DNA of 62,275 nt, taken from Prevotella heparinolytica (GTDB lineage: Bacteria > Bacteroidota > Bacteroidia > Bacteroidales > Bacteroidaceae). The notes under the pieces are model-generated. The model was given only the letters and a program-made list of their open reading frames with translations, was not told the DNA's origin and did no database searches. This document shows, one piece after another, positions 35,721-44,252 of this stretch; positions within the stretch are counted from its first letter, which is position 1; every line of letters starts with the position of its first letter. Location: contig NZ_SLXB01000024.1 in NCBI RefSeq assembly GCF_004342845.1, forward strand, positions 1 to 62,275, written 5' to 3'. The position numbers were made by a program, and so were the translations under genes.

Positions 35721-38009
35721 ATGAAGAACATGAAAATGATTGCATTGCAGGCTGGTTGCCTCTTGCTGTTGGGCATGGCGGTATGCAATTGTACCTCCAC
35801 TGCTTCGGAAGAAGATTATGCCTCTTACGTAAATCCTTTCATCGGTACGGGCGGACATGGACATACCTATCCCGGTGCGGTAGTTCCCAATGGAATGATT
35901 CAACCCGGTCCCGATACACGTATTTACCAGTGGGATGCCTGTTCGGGTTACTATTATGAGGATTCCACCATCAACGGTTTCTCGCACACGCACCTCAGCG
36001 GTACGGGATGCGGTGATTACGGCGACGTGTTGCTGATGCCTACCGTAGGCCGTCAGGAGTATCATGCCATGGGCGAAAAGAGCCAGCAGATGGCTTATGC
36101 TTCTGCTTTCTCTCACGAGAACGAGAAAGCCGAACCGGGATACTATTCCGTATTTCTTGACCGTTATGGCGTGCAGGCCGAATTGACAGCCACCAAGCGT
36201 GCGGCCATCCACCGTTATACGTTCCCCGAATCGGAAGAATCCGGTTTTATCTTGGATTTGGATTACAGCCTTCAGCGTCAGAAAAATGAAGAGATAGAAT
36301 TGGAAGTGGTCAGTGATACCGAGATTTGCGGGCGTAAGAAGACCGTTTATTGGGCTTTCGACCAATACATCAACTTCTATGCCAAGTTCTCCAAACCGTT
36401 TACTTATACCATGGTGACGGATTCCATGGCGTTGGATGAGGGCGGTCCTCTTCTGCCTACTGCTAAGGTGTTGTTGAAGTTCCGAACGAAAAAAGACGAG
36501 CAGGTATTGGTGAAAGTTGGAGTCTCGGCTGTCGACATGGATGGTGCTCGCAAGAATGTGGAAACCGAATTGCCGGAATGGGATTTTGACGGTGTACGCC
36601 GTTCGGCACGCCAAGCATGGAATGACTACCTTTCCAAGATAGACATTGAAACGGCTGATAAGGACCAACGAACCATCTTCTATACGGCACTCTATCATAC
36701 CGGCATGCACCCCAATTTGTTTACGGATGCCGACGGCCGCTATCTGGGTATGGACTTGAAAGCGCATCAGGGCAGTGTGGAACAGCCCGTTTACACCATC
36801 TTCTCTTTGTGGGACACATTCCGTGCCTACCATCCGTTGATGACAATTATAGACCCCGATTTGAATCAGGCTTTTATCCGTTCGCTGATACAGAAGGAAC
36901 GCGAGGGCGGTGTTTTCCCCATGTGGGAGCTGGCCGGCAATTATACGGGTACGATGATTGGTTATCATGCGGCTTCCCTCATTGCCGATGCCTATATGAA
37001 AGGCTATCGTGACTTCGATGTGCAGGCGGCATATCGCGGTTGCTTGCGTACCGCCGAATATGACACGGCCGGTATCAAATGTCCGCCTTTGGTGTTGCCG
37101 CATCTGATGCCGCAAGCCAAATACTGGAAGAACAAGATTGGCTATGTGCCTTGCGACAAAGACAATGAGGCGGTGGCCAAAGCATTGGAATACGCGTATG
37201 ATGATTGGTGCATCTCCCTATTAGCTCGTGAACTGGGCGACACGGTGAACCTGCGGAAATATGCCGATTTCAGTAAGGGATATGTGAAGTATTTCGATCC
37301 TTCCACCCGTTTTATGCGTGGGCTGGACAGTAAAGGCAATTGGCGTACGCCGTTCAATCCCCGTTCCTCCAATCACCGTAACGACGACTATTGCGAAGGT
37401 ACTGCTTGGCAGTGGACTTGGTTTGTGCCCCACGATGTGGAAGGACTGGTAGAACTGATGGGAGGCCGTGAAGCTTTCATCGGCAAGCTGGATTCCTTGT
37501 TCGTGGCAGATTCTTCCTTGGAAGGTGAACTGGTGTCTGCCGATATCTCCGGTTTGATTGGACAGTATGCTCACGGCAATGAGCCGAGCCACCACATCAC
37601 TCATTTTTACAACTACGTGGGGCAACCTTGGCGCACGCAGGAATTGGTGGACGAAGTGTTGCAGACGCTTTATTTCAATAACCCGAACGGTCTTTCCGGC
37701 AATGAAGACTGCGGGCAGATGTCGGCGTGGTATGTGCTGAATGCCATGGGATTCTATCAGGTATGTCCCGGCCGTCCGGTCTATTCCATCGGCCGCCCAC
37801 TCTTTGACAAGGCTACGGTGAACCTGAAAGACGGGAAGAAGTTTACGGTGAAAACCACCGGCAACAGCCGCACGAACAAGTACGTACAGAAAATGTTGCT
37901 GAACGGAAAGGAACTTGTCCAACCGTTCTTTACACATCAGGATATAATAGACGGAGGTACTCTGGAGTTGGTAATGGGCGATAAGCCTGTAAGAATGAAT
38001 AACAGATAA
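35721..38009 (+). CDS. GH92 alpha-mannosidase, lipoprotein (paralogue 3)
   Basis: Third GH92 enzyme (762 aa from the chosen ATG at 35721, which opens MKNMKMIALQAGCLLLLG; longer starts lack a ribosome site). Its signal ends at a probable lipobox (GMAVCNC). The N-domain motif VNPFIGTGGHGHTYPG is the classic GH92 form. The barrel shows FSLWDTFRAYHPL, GNEPSHHITHFYNY and GNEDCGQMSAWYVLNAMGFY. It resembles paralogue 1 in the active-site loop, so the two may act on similar linkages in different glycan contexts. It lies 98 nt after GH20 and 14 nt before the MFS gene. Confidence 0.94.
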   Translation: MKNMKMIALQAGCLLLLGMAVCNCTSTASEEDYASYVNPFIGTGGHGHTYPGAVVPNGMIQPGPDTRIYQWDACSGYYYEDSTINGFSHTHLSGTGCGDYGDVLLMPTVGRQEYHAMGEKSQQMAYASAFSHENEKAEPGYYSVFLDRYGVQAELTATKRAAIHRYTFPESEESGFILDLDYSLQRQKNEEIELEVVSDTEICGRKKTVYWAFDQYINFYAKFSKPFTYTMVTDSMALDEGGPLLPTAKVLLKFRTKKDEQVLVKVGVSAVDMDGARKNVETELPEWDFDGVRRSARQAWNDYLSKIDIETADKDQRTIFYTALYHTGMHPNLFTDADGRYLGMDLKAHQGSVEQPVYTIFSLWDTFRAYHPLMTIIDPDLNQAFIRSLIQKEREGGVFPMWELAGNYTGTMIGYHAASLIADAYMKGYRDFDVQAAYRGCLRTAEYDTAGIKCPPLVLPHLMPQAKYWKNKIGYVPCDKDNEAVAKALEYAYDDWCISLLARELGDTVNLRKYADFSKGYVKYFDPSTRFMRGLDSKGNWRTPFNPRSSNHRNDDYCEGTAWQWTWFVPHDVEGLVELMGGREAFIGKLDSLFVADSSLEGELVSADISGLIGQYAHGNEPSHHITHFYNYVGQPWRTQELVDEVLQTLYFNNPNGLSGNEDCGQMSAWYVLNAMGFYQVCPGRPVYSIGRPLFDKATVNLKDGKKFTVKTTGNSRTNKYVQKMLLNGKELVQPFFTHQDIIDGGTLELVMGDKPVRMNNR

Positions 38010-38023
38010 CACGTGAAATAGGT

Positions 38024-39331
38024 ATGAATCACAATAATTCTCGAAACCCGATATCTTGGGTACCTTCCGTCTATTTCGCCATGGGACTGCCTTTCATTGC
38101 AGTGAACCTGGTTTCTACGTTCATGTTCAAGGATTTGGGCATATCCGATACGCAGATTGCTTTCTGGACATCGGTCATCATGATGCCTTGGACGTTGAAG
38201 TTTCTTTGGAGTCCTTTTCTGGAGATGTATCGGACGAAGAAGTTCTTCGTTATCGTCACTCAGTTGCTGAGCGGACTCTTGTTCGGCCTTGTAGCTTTCT
38301 CTTTGAAGTTCGATTATTTCTTTGCCGTCAGCATTTCCACGATGGCGGTCATAGCCATCAGCGGCGCCACGCACGATATTGCTTGCGACGGTGTGTACAT
38401 GGCCGAGCTTTCGCCTGCCGACCAAGCCAGGTACATCGGTGTGCAGGGGGCTTTTTATAACATCGCCAAGCTGGTGGCCAATGGCGGTTTGGTGGCATTG
38501 GCAGGCATGCTGGCCGAGAGCTTCGGGGCTGTGGAAGGCAGGTCGGTGCAGGAGAATATGCCGGCCTATAAAGAAGCATGGATGATAATCTTCATCGTCA
38601 TTGCCGTGCTGCTGGTGGTGCTCGGACTGTATCACTCCAAAATGCTGCCTTGCACGCAGGTGAGCGAACACACCAAGCGTTCGGGTGCCGCAGTGATGCG
38701 CGAACTGTGGGAGGTGATAAAGAACTTCTTCACGAAGCGCCACATTATCTATTACATCTGTTTCATTATCCTTTATCGTTTTGCCGAGGGTTTTGTGATG
38801 AAGATAGCCCCGCTGTTTCTGCGCGCCTCGCGCGAAGCCGGAGGGCTGGGGCTTTCACTGACCGAAATCGGTACGCTCAACGGTGTGCTGGGATCGGGTG
38901 CTTTTGTGCTGGGCTCTTTGCTGGCAGGCATCTATGTGTCGAAGCGCGGGCTGAAGAAGACCTTGTTCTCGCTCTGCATCGTGTTCAACTTCCCGTTCAT
39001 GGCTTATACGTTGCTGGCTATCTATCAGCCGGAGAATCTTTACGTGATAGGCGCAGGCATCGTGGCAGAATACTTCGGCTACGGTTTCGGCTTTGTGGGG
39101 CTGACGTTGTTCATGATGCAGCAGATTGCCCCGGGCAAACATCAGATGTCTCACTATGCCTTTGCATCAGGCATCATGAACTTAGGCGTCATGCTTCCGG
39201 GCATGATGAGCGGTTTCTTCAGTGACTGGCTGGGTTATGAGAAGTTTTTTATCTATGTGTTGCTGGCGGCCATTCCGTCGTTGCTGATAACGTACTTCAT
39301 CCCGTTCACGCATGATGATTCGAAAACCTGA
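38024..39331 (+). CDS. MFS transporter, probable Man-GlcNAc importer
   Basis: Inner-membrane carrier of the major facilitator superfamily, 435 aa with about 12 hydrophobic helices (first: WVPSVYFAMGLPFIAVNLVS; last: FFIYVLLAAIPSLLITYFIP). It resembles the AmpG/sugar-permease branch. SGATHDIACDGVYM in helix 4-5 is typical of that group. It lies between GH92 and GH130. In Bacteroides N-glycan loci the equivalent MFS gene sits beside the GH130 phosphorylase and is thought to import beta-1,4-Man-GlcNAc, so the same substrate is inferred here. Confidence 0.87.
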   Translation: MNHNNSRNPISWVPSVYFAMGLPFIAVNLVSTFMFKDLGISDTQIAFWTSVIMMPWTLKFLWSPFLEMYRTKKFFVIVTQLLSGLLFGLVAFSLKFDYFFAVSISTMAVIAISGATHDIACDGVYMAELSPADQARYIGVQGAFYNIAKLVANGGLVALAGMLAESFGAVEGRSVQENMPAYKEAWMIIFIVIAVLLVVLGLYHSKMLPCTQVSEHTKRSGAAVMRELWEVIKNFFTKRHIIYYICFIILYRFAEGFVMKIAPLFLRASREAGGLGLSLTEIGTLNGVLGSGAFVLGSLLAGIYVSKRGLKKTLFSLCIVFNFPFMAYTLLAIYQPENLYVIGAGIVAEYFGYGFGFVGLTLFMMQQIAPGKHQMSHYAFASGIMNLGVMLPGMMSGFFSDWLGYEKFFIYVLLAAIPSLLITYFIPFTHDDSKT

Positions 39332-39417
39332 TTTGAAGAAGGGGTATCGTCCTTTCGGGCAAGATACCTTGCAATATGATTAATCTTAATTACTAACTTA
39401 ACCAATAAACAGTTGAT

Positions 39418-40386
39418 ATGAACAGCAAGTTTACCATGCCGTGGGAAGACTGTCCGGCAGGATGCACGGACGTCATGTGGCGTTACTCCCAGAATCCCGT
39501 TATCGGACGTTATCAAATCCCCTCGTCCAACAGTATTTTCAATAGTGCCGTGGTACCTTTTGGTGATGGCTTTGCCGGTGTGTTCCGTTGCGACAACAAG
39601 GCGGTGCAGATGAACATCTTTGCCGGGTTCAGTAAAGACGGCATCCATTGGGAAATCAATCACGAGCCTATCCGTTTCAAGGCCGGAAACACGGACATGA
39701 TAGAGTCGGAGTATAAGTACGACCCGCGTGTGACGTGGATTGAAGACCGTTATTGGATTACGTGGTGCAACGGTTATCACGGACCCACTATCGGCATAGG
39801 CTATACGTTCGACTTCAAGGAATTCTTCCAGTGCGAAAACGCTTTCCTGCCTTTCAACCGCAACGGGGTATTGCTTCCGCAGAAGGTGGGCGGACGCTAT
39901 GCCATGCTGAGCCGTCCGAGCGACAACGGACATACGCCTTTCGGCGATATCTACATCAGTTATAGTCCGGACATGAAATACTGGGGCGAGCATCGTTGTG
40001 TGATGAAGGTTACCCCTTTCCCTGAGAGTGCATGGCAATGTACGAAGATAGGGGCAGGTTCCGTGCCGTTCCTTACGGACGAAGGCTGGCTGATGTTCTA
40101 TCATGGTGTAATTACTACTTGCAACGGCTTCCGCTATTCCATGGGCGCAGCCATTCTCGACAAGGAGAACCCGGCGAAGGTGCTGTATCGCACGCGCGAG
40201 TATCTGCTTGCACCGGCTGCCCCCTATGAATTGCAAGGCGATGTGCCCAATGTGGTGTTCCCTTGTGCAGCCTTGCAAGACGGCAAACGAGTGGCGGTGT
40301 ACTACGGTGCAGCCGACACGGTGGTAGGGATGGCTTTTGGATATATCTCTGACATCATAGAGTTCACAAAGCGTACCAGCATTTGA
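39418..40386 (+). CDS. GH130 beta-1,4-mannosyl-N-acetylglucosamine phosphorylase
   Basis: Cytosolic phosphorylase (322 aa, no signal peptide). It splits Man-beta-1,4-GlcNAc, the N-glycan core disaccharide, with phosphate into alpha-mannose-1-P and GlcNAc. The five-bladed propeller opens with [17 protein letters not shown]. The proposed catalytic Asp is in [18 protein letters not shown], and the phosphate/sugar site is near [16 protein letters not shown]. The context (four GH92, a GH20 and an adjacent MFS) fits this activity better than that of other GH130 subfamilies. It starts 86 nt after the transporter and is 10 nt before GH92 paralogue 4. Confidence 0.93.
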   Translation: MNSKFTMPWEDCPAGCTDVMWRYSQNPVIGRYQIPSSNSIFNSAVVPFGDGFAGVFRCDNKAVQMNIFAGFSKDGIHWEINHEPIRFKAGNTDMIESEYKYDPRVTWIEDRYWITWCNGYHGPTIGIGYTFDFKEFFQCENAFLPFNRNGVLLPQKVGGRYAMLSRPSDNGHTPFGDIYISYSPDMKYWGEHRCVMKVTPFPESAWQCTKIGAGSVPFLTDEGWLMFYHGVITTCNGFRYSMGAAILDKENPAKVLYRTREYLLAPAAPYELQGDVPNVVFPCAALQDGKRVAVYYGAADTVVGMAFGYISDIIEFTKRTSI

Positions 40387-40396
40387 TTTCGCTGTC

Positions 40397-42682
40397 ATGA
40401 AACGACTGATATCCTTTCTCATCGTTGCTTACGGCCTATTTGCGACGATTTCGGCAACGGGAAAACGTCCTGTCGACTATGTCAATCCATTCATAGGCAC
40501 CACCAACTTCGGCACCACTCATCCCGGTGCCGTTTGTCCCAACGGGATGATGTCTGTAGTACCTTTCAATGTGATGGGTTCGGAGGATAATAAATACGAC
40601 AAGGACGCCCGTTGGTGGTCTACTCCCTACGAATATCACAACTGCTTCTTTACCGGATATTCGCATGTCAACCTCAGCGGAGTAGGATGCCCTGATTTAG
40701 GTTCATTGCTGCTGATGCCCACTACGGGCGAGCTTTCCGTAGACTATAAGGAATATGGAAGCCGTTATACGGACGAGCAGGCCTCTCCGGGATATTACAG
40801 CAACTTCCTGACCCGTTATGGGGTGAAGACCGAGGTCACTGCCACGCCGCGCACCGGTGTGGCCCGCTTCACTTTCCCCGCCGGGCAGAGTCATGTGTTG
40901 CTGAATCTGGGTGAGGGGCTTACCAACGAAACCGGTGCTTTCCTGCGGCGGACGAGCGACTGCGAGTTCGAGGGCATGAAGCTGTTGGGCACATTCTGCT
41001 ATAATCCTCAGGCTGTGTTTCCCATCTATTTCGTGATGCGTGTCAACAAGCAGCCGGCGGCTTCGGGCTACTGGAAGAAGCAACGTCCCATGAGCGGAGT
41101 GGAAGCCGAATGGGATGCCGACAACGGACGCTACAAACTCTATACCCACTATGGCAGGGAGCTGGCGGGCGATGACATCGGCGCATACCTTACGTTCAAC
41201 ACCCGCGAAGGCGAACAGATTGAGGTGCAGATGGCCGTTTCGTTCGTCAGCATGGAGAATGCCCGTCTCAATCTGGAGACCGAGCAGAAAGGCAAAGACT
41301 TCGGACAAATACAAAACGAAGCCCGTCGCCGCTGGAACGATGACCTGTCACGCATTCTGGTGGAAGGAGGTACGGACGAGCAGAAGACCGTGTTCTATAC
41401 CGCACTCTACCATACGTTGATGCACCCTAACATCTTACAGGATGTCAACGGACAATATCCGGCCATGGAAAGCGACAAGGTACTCACCACGCAAGGCGAC
41501 CGCTATACCGTCTTCTCTTTATGGGACACGTATCGCAACGTACACCAGCTTCTCACGTTGGTGTATCCCGAACGACAGTTGCAGATGGTGCGCTCCATGC
41601 TCGATATGTATCGGGAGCACGGGTGGCTGCCCAAATGGGAACTGTATGGCCGCGAAACGCTCACCATGGAGGGAGACCCTTCCATTCCCGTCATTGCAGA
41701 TACTTGGCTGAAAGGCCTGCGCGACTTTGACATTGAAACTGCCTACGAAGCCATGCGCAAGGGAGCCACCTTGCCGGGAGCGGAAAATCTGCTGCGTCCG
41801 GACAACGACGATTATATGTCTTTGGGATACGTTCCGCTGCGCGGACAATACGACAACTCCGTGTCGCATGCGTTGGAGTATTACATTGCCGACAATGCCC
41901 TTGCACGCATAGCCACCGCACTTGGCAAGGAGGCGGCAGCGCGTGGAGAGAAAGAGAAGGCACGCCGGTATCAGGCCGATGCCCGCCTGTTTCATGAGCG
42001 TTCGTTGGGCTACAAGCACTATTACAGCAAGCAGTCAGGCACATTCCGCCCCATCTTGCCGGACGGTGAGTTTTATGCTCCTTTCGACCCGAAGCAAGGC
42101 GAGAACTTCGAACCTAATCCCGGTTTCCACGAAGGATGCGCCTGGAACTACACGTTCTATGTGCCCCACGATGTCAAAGGGCTGGCACGGCTCATGGGAG
42201 GAAAGAAGCCGTTTGTCGACAAGCTGCAACGTGTGTTCGATGAGGGGCTTTATGACCCCGCCAACGAGCCGGACATTGCCTACGCCCATCTGTTCTCTTA
42301 CTTCAAGGGCGAAGAGTGGCGCACGCAGAAGGAGTTGCATCGCTTGCTTCAGAAGCATTTCAAGAATGCCCCCGACGGCATTCCCGGCAACGACGATACA
42401 GGCACGATGTCTGCTTGGGCTGTTTTCAACATGATGGGCTTCTATCCCGACTGTCCCGGCGAGCCGGCTTATACGCTTTCAACGCCGATATTCGATAAGG
42501 TGACCATCCGGCTCGACCCGAAGTTCTGTGGGCGCGACCGGTTGGTAATAGAAACCGAGCGTCCCTCGGAAACCTCTCTTTATATCCGTGAGATGGAGTT
42601 GGGCGGCAAGAAGCTGCTGCGCTATCGCATCTCTCACGAAGAATTGGTGCAGGGAGGGCACTTGCGTTTCAAGCTTCGATAA
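40397..42682 (+). CDS. GH92 family glycosidase, divergent (paralogue 4)
   Basis: Fourth GH92 protein (761 aa) with a signal peptide (MKRLISFLIVAYGLFATISA). The N-domain VNPFIGTTNFGTTHPGAVCP is intact. The barrel differs from its neighbours: the substrate loop reads ANEPDIAYAHLFSYFKGEEW instead of GNEPSHH...NYxGxPW, and the catalytic block reads GNDDTGTMSAWAVFNMMGFY with Asp replacing Glu in the usual NEDxG. A branch of GH92 with this pattern is known in Bacteroides, but its exact linkage is unclear to me. It is the last gene of the cluster, directly after GH130, and is followed by a strong terminator. Confidence 0.9.
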   Translation: MKRLISFLIVAYGLFATISATGKRPVDYVNPFIGTTNFGTTHPGAVCPNGMMSVVPFNVMGSEDNKYDKDARWWSTPYEYHNCFFTGYSHVNLSGVGCPDLGSLLLMPTTGELSVDYKEYGSRYTDEQASPGYYSNFLTRYGVKTEVTATPRTGVARFTFPAGQSHVLLNLGEGLTNETGAFLRRTSDCEFEGMKLLGTFCYNPQAVFPIYFVMRVNKQPAASGYWKKQRPMSGVEAEWDADNGRYKLYTHYGRELAGDDIGAYLTFNTREGEQIEVQMAVSFVSMENARLNLETEQKGKDFGQIQNEARRRWNDDLSRILVEGGTDEQKTVFYTALYHTLMHPNILQDVNGQYPAMESDKVLTTQGDRYTVFSLWDTYRNVHQLLTLVYPERQLQMVRSMLDMYREHGWLPKWELYGRETLTMEGDPSIPVIADTWLKGLRDFDIETAYEAMRKGATLPGAENLLRPDNDDYMSLGYVPLRGQYDNSVSHALEYYIADNALARIATALGKEAAARGEKEKARRYQADARLFHERSLGYKHYYSKQSGTFRPILPDGEFYAPFDPKQGENFEPNPGFHEGCAWNYTFYVPHDVKGLARLMGGKKPFVDKLQRVFDEGLYDPANEPDIAYAHLFSYFKGEEWRTQKELHRLLQKHFKNAPDGIPGNDDTGTMSAWAVFNMMGFYPDCPGEPAYTLSTPIFDKVTIRLDPKFCGRDRLVIETERPSETSLYIREMELGGKKLLRYRISHEELVQGGHLRFKLR

Positions 42683-42725
42683 GCACGGAAGAGGATACCG
42701 ATATAATACCCATACATCATGGTTG

Positions 42726-42769
42726 CCCGTCGTTTATGTGACTCACATCAACGACGGGTTTCTTTTTTA
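42726..42769 (+). terminator. Intrinsic terminator of the N-glycan cluster
   Basis: Perfect stem CCCGTCGTT (42726-42734) / AACGACGGG (42750-42758) followed by TTTCTTTTTTA, 43 nt past the last GH92 stop. Confidence 0.88.
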
Positions 42770-42785
42770 TTCAAGGCCTACCCCG

Positions 42786-42794
42786 TATTTTTGC
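42786..42794 (+). promoter_or_regulatory. Bacteroides -7 box for the recombinase
   Basis: TATTTTTGC, exact TAnnTTTGY, 28 nt upstream of the recombinase ATG. The region upstream of it is the terminator of the previous operon. Confidence 0.5.
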
Positions 42795-42821
42795 CTGCTA
42801 ATCACATAAATCATAATACAG

Positions 42822-43832
42822 ATGTTAGGATTCCTATTCAAATTCAAGAGAGCAGGCATTGCAAAGGAGAGCAGTACAAAGAAGTCAAGAGCAAGTAAAG
42901 AGCGGAACGCCGTCCCCACGCTTTCGGTTTTCACCGGTGCGGCATCCCGTGGCTTAAGCCGCTCCACGGCCGAGAACTACCGCACGGCGGTGCGCTCTTT
43001 CGTCCGCTTCAACTCCGGCAGGGACGTGCCGCTTTCGGCGCTCGATGCCGAGACCCTGCGCCGCTACGAGCGTTGGCTTCGCGAAGGTGGCGTATGCCCC
43101 AACACCTCCTCGTGCTACCTGCGCTCCCTGCGCGCCATCTACAACAAGGCGGCGGCAAAGCGGCTCGTGAAGGACAGGGCGCCGTTCAAGGGCGTGTTCA
43201 CGGGCAACGAGCGCACCGTGAAGCGTAGCATCGGGGCGGAGGAGATGCGCAGGCTGGTCCTTTCCTCCTTTCCCCCTCCCTGCGGGGGAGGCTCCGGGAA
43301 AGGGGCCGCATCGGCTCCGGGTGCTTCCGCCCTCGACCTCTTCCTCTTCTCCTTCTACGCCATGGGCATGCCCTTCACGGACCTGGCGCACTTGAGGAAA
43401 CGGCAGGTAAAGGACGGGGTGCTGACCTACCAACGCCGCAAAACTGGCCGGCAGGTCAGGGTGACGCTGGAGCCCTGCATGCTCCATATACTTGCCAAGT
43501 ATAAGGCGGAGGGCACTGACTATCTCTTTCCTATACTATATAAGGTGAAGGATGGACGGATATGCCCTGTCTCCTATCCCTGCGCCCTGCGCCGCTACAA
43601 CCGCTCGTTGAAGCAGCTTGCCCGGCAGGCGGGTATCGGGGTGAACCTCACCTCCTACGTGGCGCGCCACTCCTGGGCGAGCATCGCCTACGAACAAGGC
43701 GTCGACCTGCCCGTCATCTCCAAGGCGCTGGGTCATACCGATACCAAGACCACGCTCATATATATCGAAGGGATAAAGGACGAACGGCTGGCGGAGGCCA
43801 ACCGCGGGCTGCTGGAGAGGATCGGGGCATGA
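42822..43832 (+). CDS. Tyrosine recombinase (phage-integrase family), probable DNA invertase of the fimbrial locus
   Basis: Site-specific recombinase of 336 aa. It has an N-terminal SAM-like core-binding domain (about 45-130; SRSTAENYRTAVRSFVRF) and a C-terminal catalytic domain. Visible active-site parts are RRKTGRQVRV (beta-hairpin Lys), VARHSWASIA (Arg II region), ALGHTDTKTT (His III) and LIYIEG (nucleophile Tyr). The first Arg, expected just before the G-M-x-F motif, appears to be Met (FYAMGMPFTDL). Codon use is very G+C-rich, like the pilin genes that follow and unlike the upstream genes. A hairpin-forming insert encodes SFPPPCGGGSGKG in the middle. Its position next to an inverted-repeat-bounded segment suggests it flips that segment (inference). 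Confidence 0.88.
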   Translation: MLGFLFKFKRAGIAKESSTKKSRASKERNAVPTLSVFTGAASRGLSRSTAENYRTAVRSFVRFNSGRDVPLSALDAETLRRYERWLREGGVCPNTSSCYLRSLRAIYNKAAAKRLVKDRAPFKGVFTGNERTVKRSIGAEEMRRLVLSSFPPPCGGGSGKGAASAPGASALDLFLFSFYAMGMPFTDLAHLRKRQVKDGVLTYQRRKTGRQVRVTLEPCMLHILAKYKAEGTDYLFPILYKVKDGRICPVSYPCALRRYNRSLKQLARQAGIGVNLTSYVARHSWASIAYEQGVDLPVISKALGHTDTKTTLIYIEGIKDERLAEANRGLLERIGA

Positions 43833-43872
43833 GCCCCCAAGGCATTCGCCTTACCGACAACGTTTTACATCC

Positions 43873-43891
43873 CACCTCTTGCGAAGAGGTG
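43873..43891 (+). repeat. Inverted repeat, left site
   Basis: CACCTCTTGCGAAGAGGTG. Palindromic arms of 8 bp around a GCG core; the core gives it a direction opposite to the right site. Confidence 0.8.
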
Positions 43892-43912
43892 TTGCCTTGC
43901 CCGTAAGTCCCT

Positions 43913-43945
43913 GCAAATAAACCACTTTTATCCCATATTAACAAG
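43913..43945 (-). promoter_or_regulatory. Promoter-like sequence inside the candidate invertible segment
   Basis: Minus strand: CTTG (43945-43942), exactly 20 nt, TTTATTTGC (43921-43913). Each box differs from the Bacteroides consensus at one base. It currently reads toward the recombinase 3' end. A weaker plus-strand box (AACGTTTGC at 43982-43990) lacks a -33 partner. Confidence 0.45.
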
Positions 43946-44148
43946 CTTTAGGACGAATATTTTACAAATATCGTTTACACAAACGTTTGCGTCCGCCGTA
44001 CCCCTCCCGGCAAAGTCCCGCACCTGCCGGTAAAAAGTTTCCCCGCCGCCCCCAGTAAGAAGGACATTCCCCGGAGGCGGACGGCATGGTTTTCTGTTTT
44101 TAATCCTCCCCGGAAAGCCCCTTCCATGCCCCCTCCCTCTTTCCTTCC

Positions 44149-44167
44149 CACCTCTTCGCAAGAGGCG
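44149..44167 (-). repeat. Inverted repeat, right site
   Basis: On the plus strand CACCTCTTCGCAAGAGGCG. Its reverse complement contains the same 17-bp CCTCTTGCGAAGAGGTG as the left site. Confidence 0.8.
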
Positions 44168-44252
44168 GCCTGCCCTGAGCCCCTTTGCCCACGGCCTTTT
44201 CGGGAGATTCCGTCAGGCTTCCTCCCCCTTTCCGTGCACAAGGGCAAGCAAG

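Larger units (their letters stand above)
43873..44167. promoter_or_regulatory. Candidate invertible promoter segment of the fimbrial operon
   Basis: Two sites, 43873-43891 and 44149-44167, share CCTCTTGCGAAGAGGTG (17 bp, perfect) in inverted orientation and bound a 257-bp segment. The segment lies between a tyrosine recombinase gene and the first pilin-operon gene. Inside, a promoter-like CTTG-N20-TTTATTTGC reads leftward. If the segment flipped, that promoter would point rightward and start about 120 nt upstream of the DUF3575 gene. The rest of the 43.83-44.25 kb gap is G+C-rich and holds no gene. Each site is itself palindromic, so plain hairpins or REP-like units remain an alternative. Confidence 0.5.

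Noticed and set aside
35715..37115. 466-aa minus-strand open frame
   Set aside because: Antisense to GH92 paralogue 3; no domain and no ribosome site.
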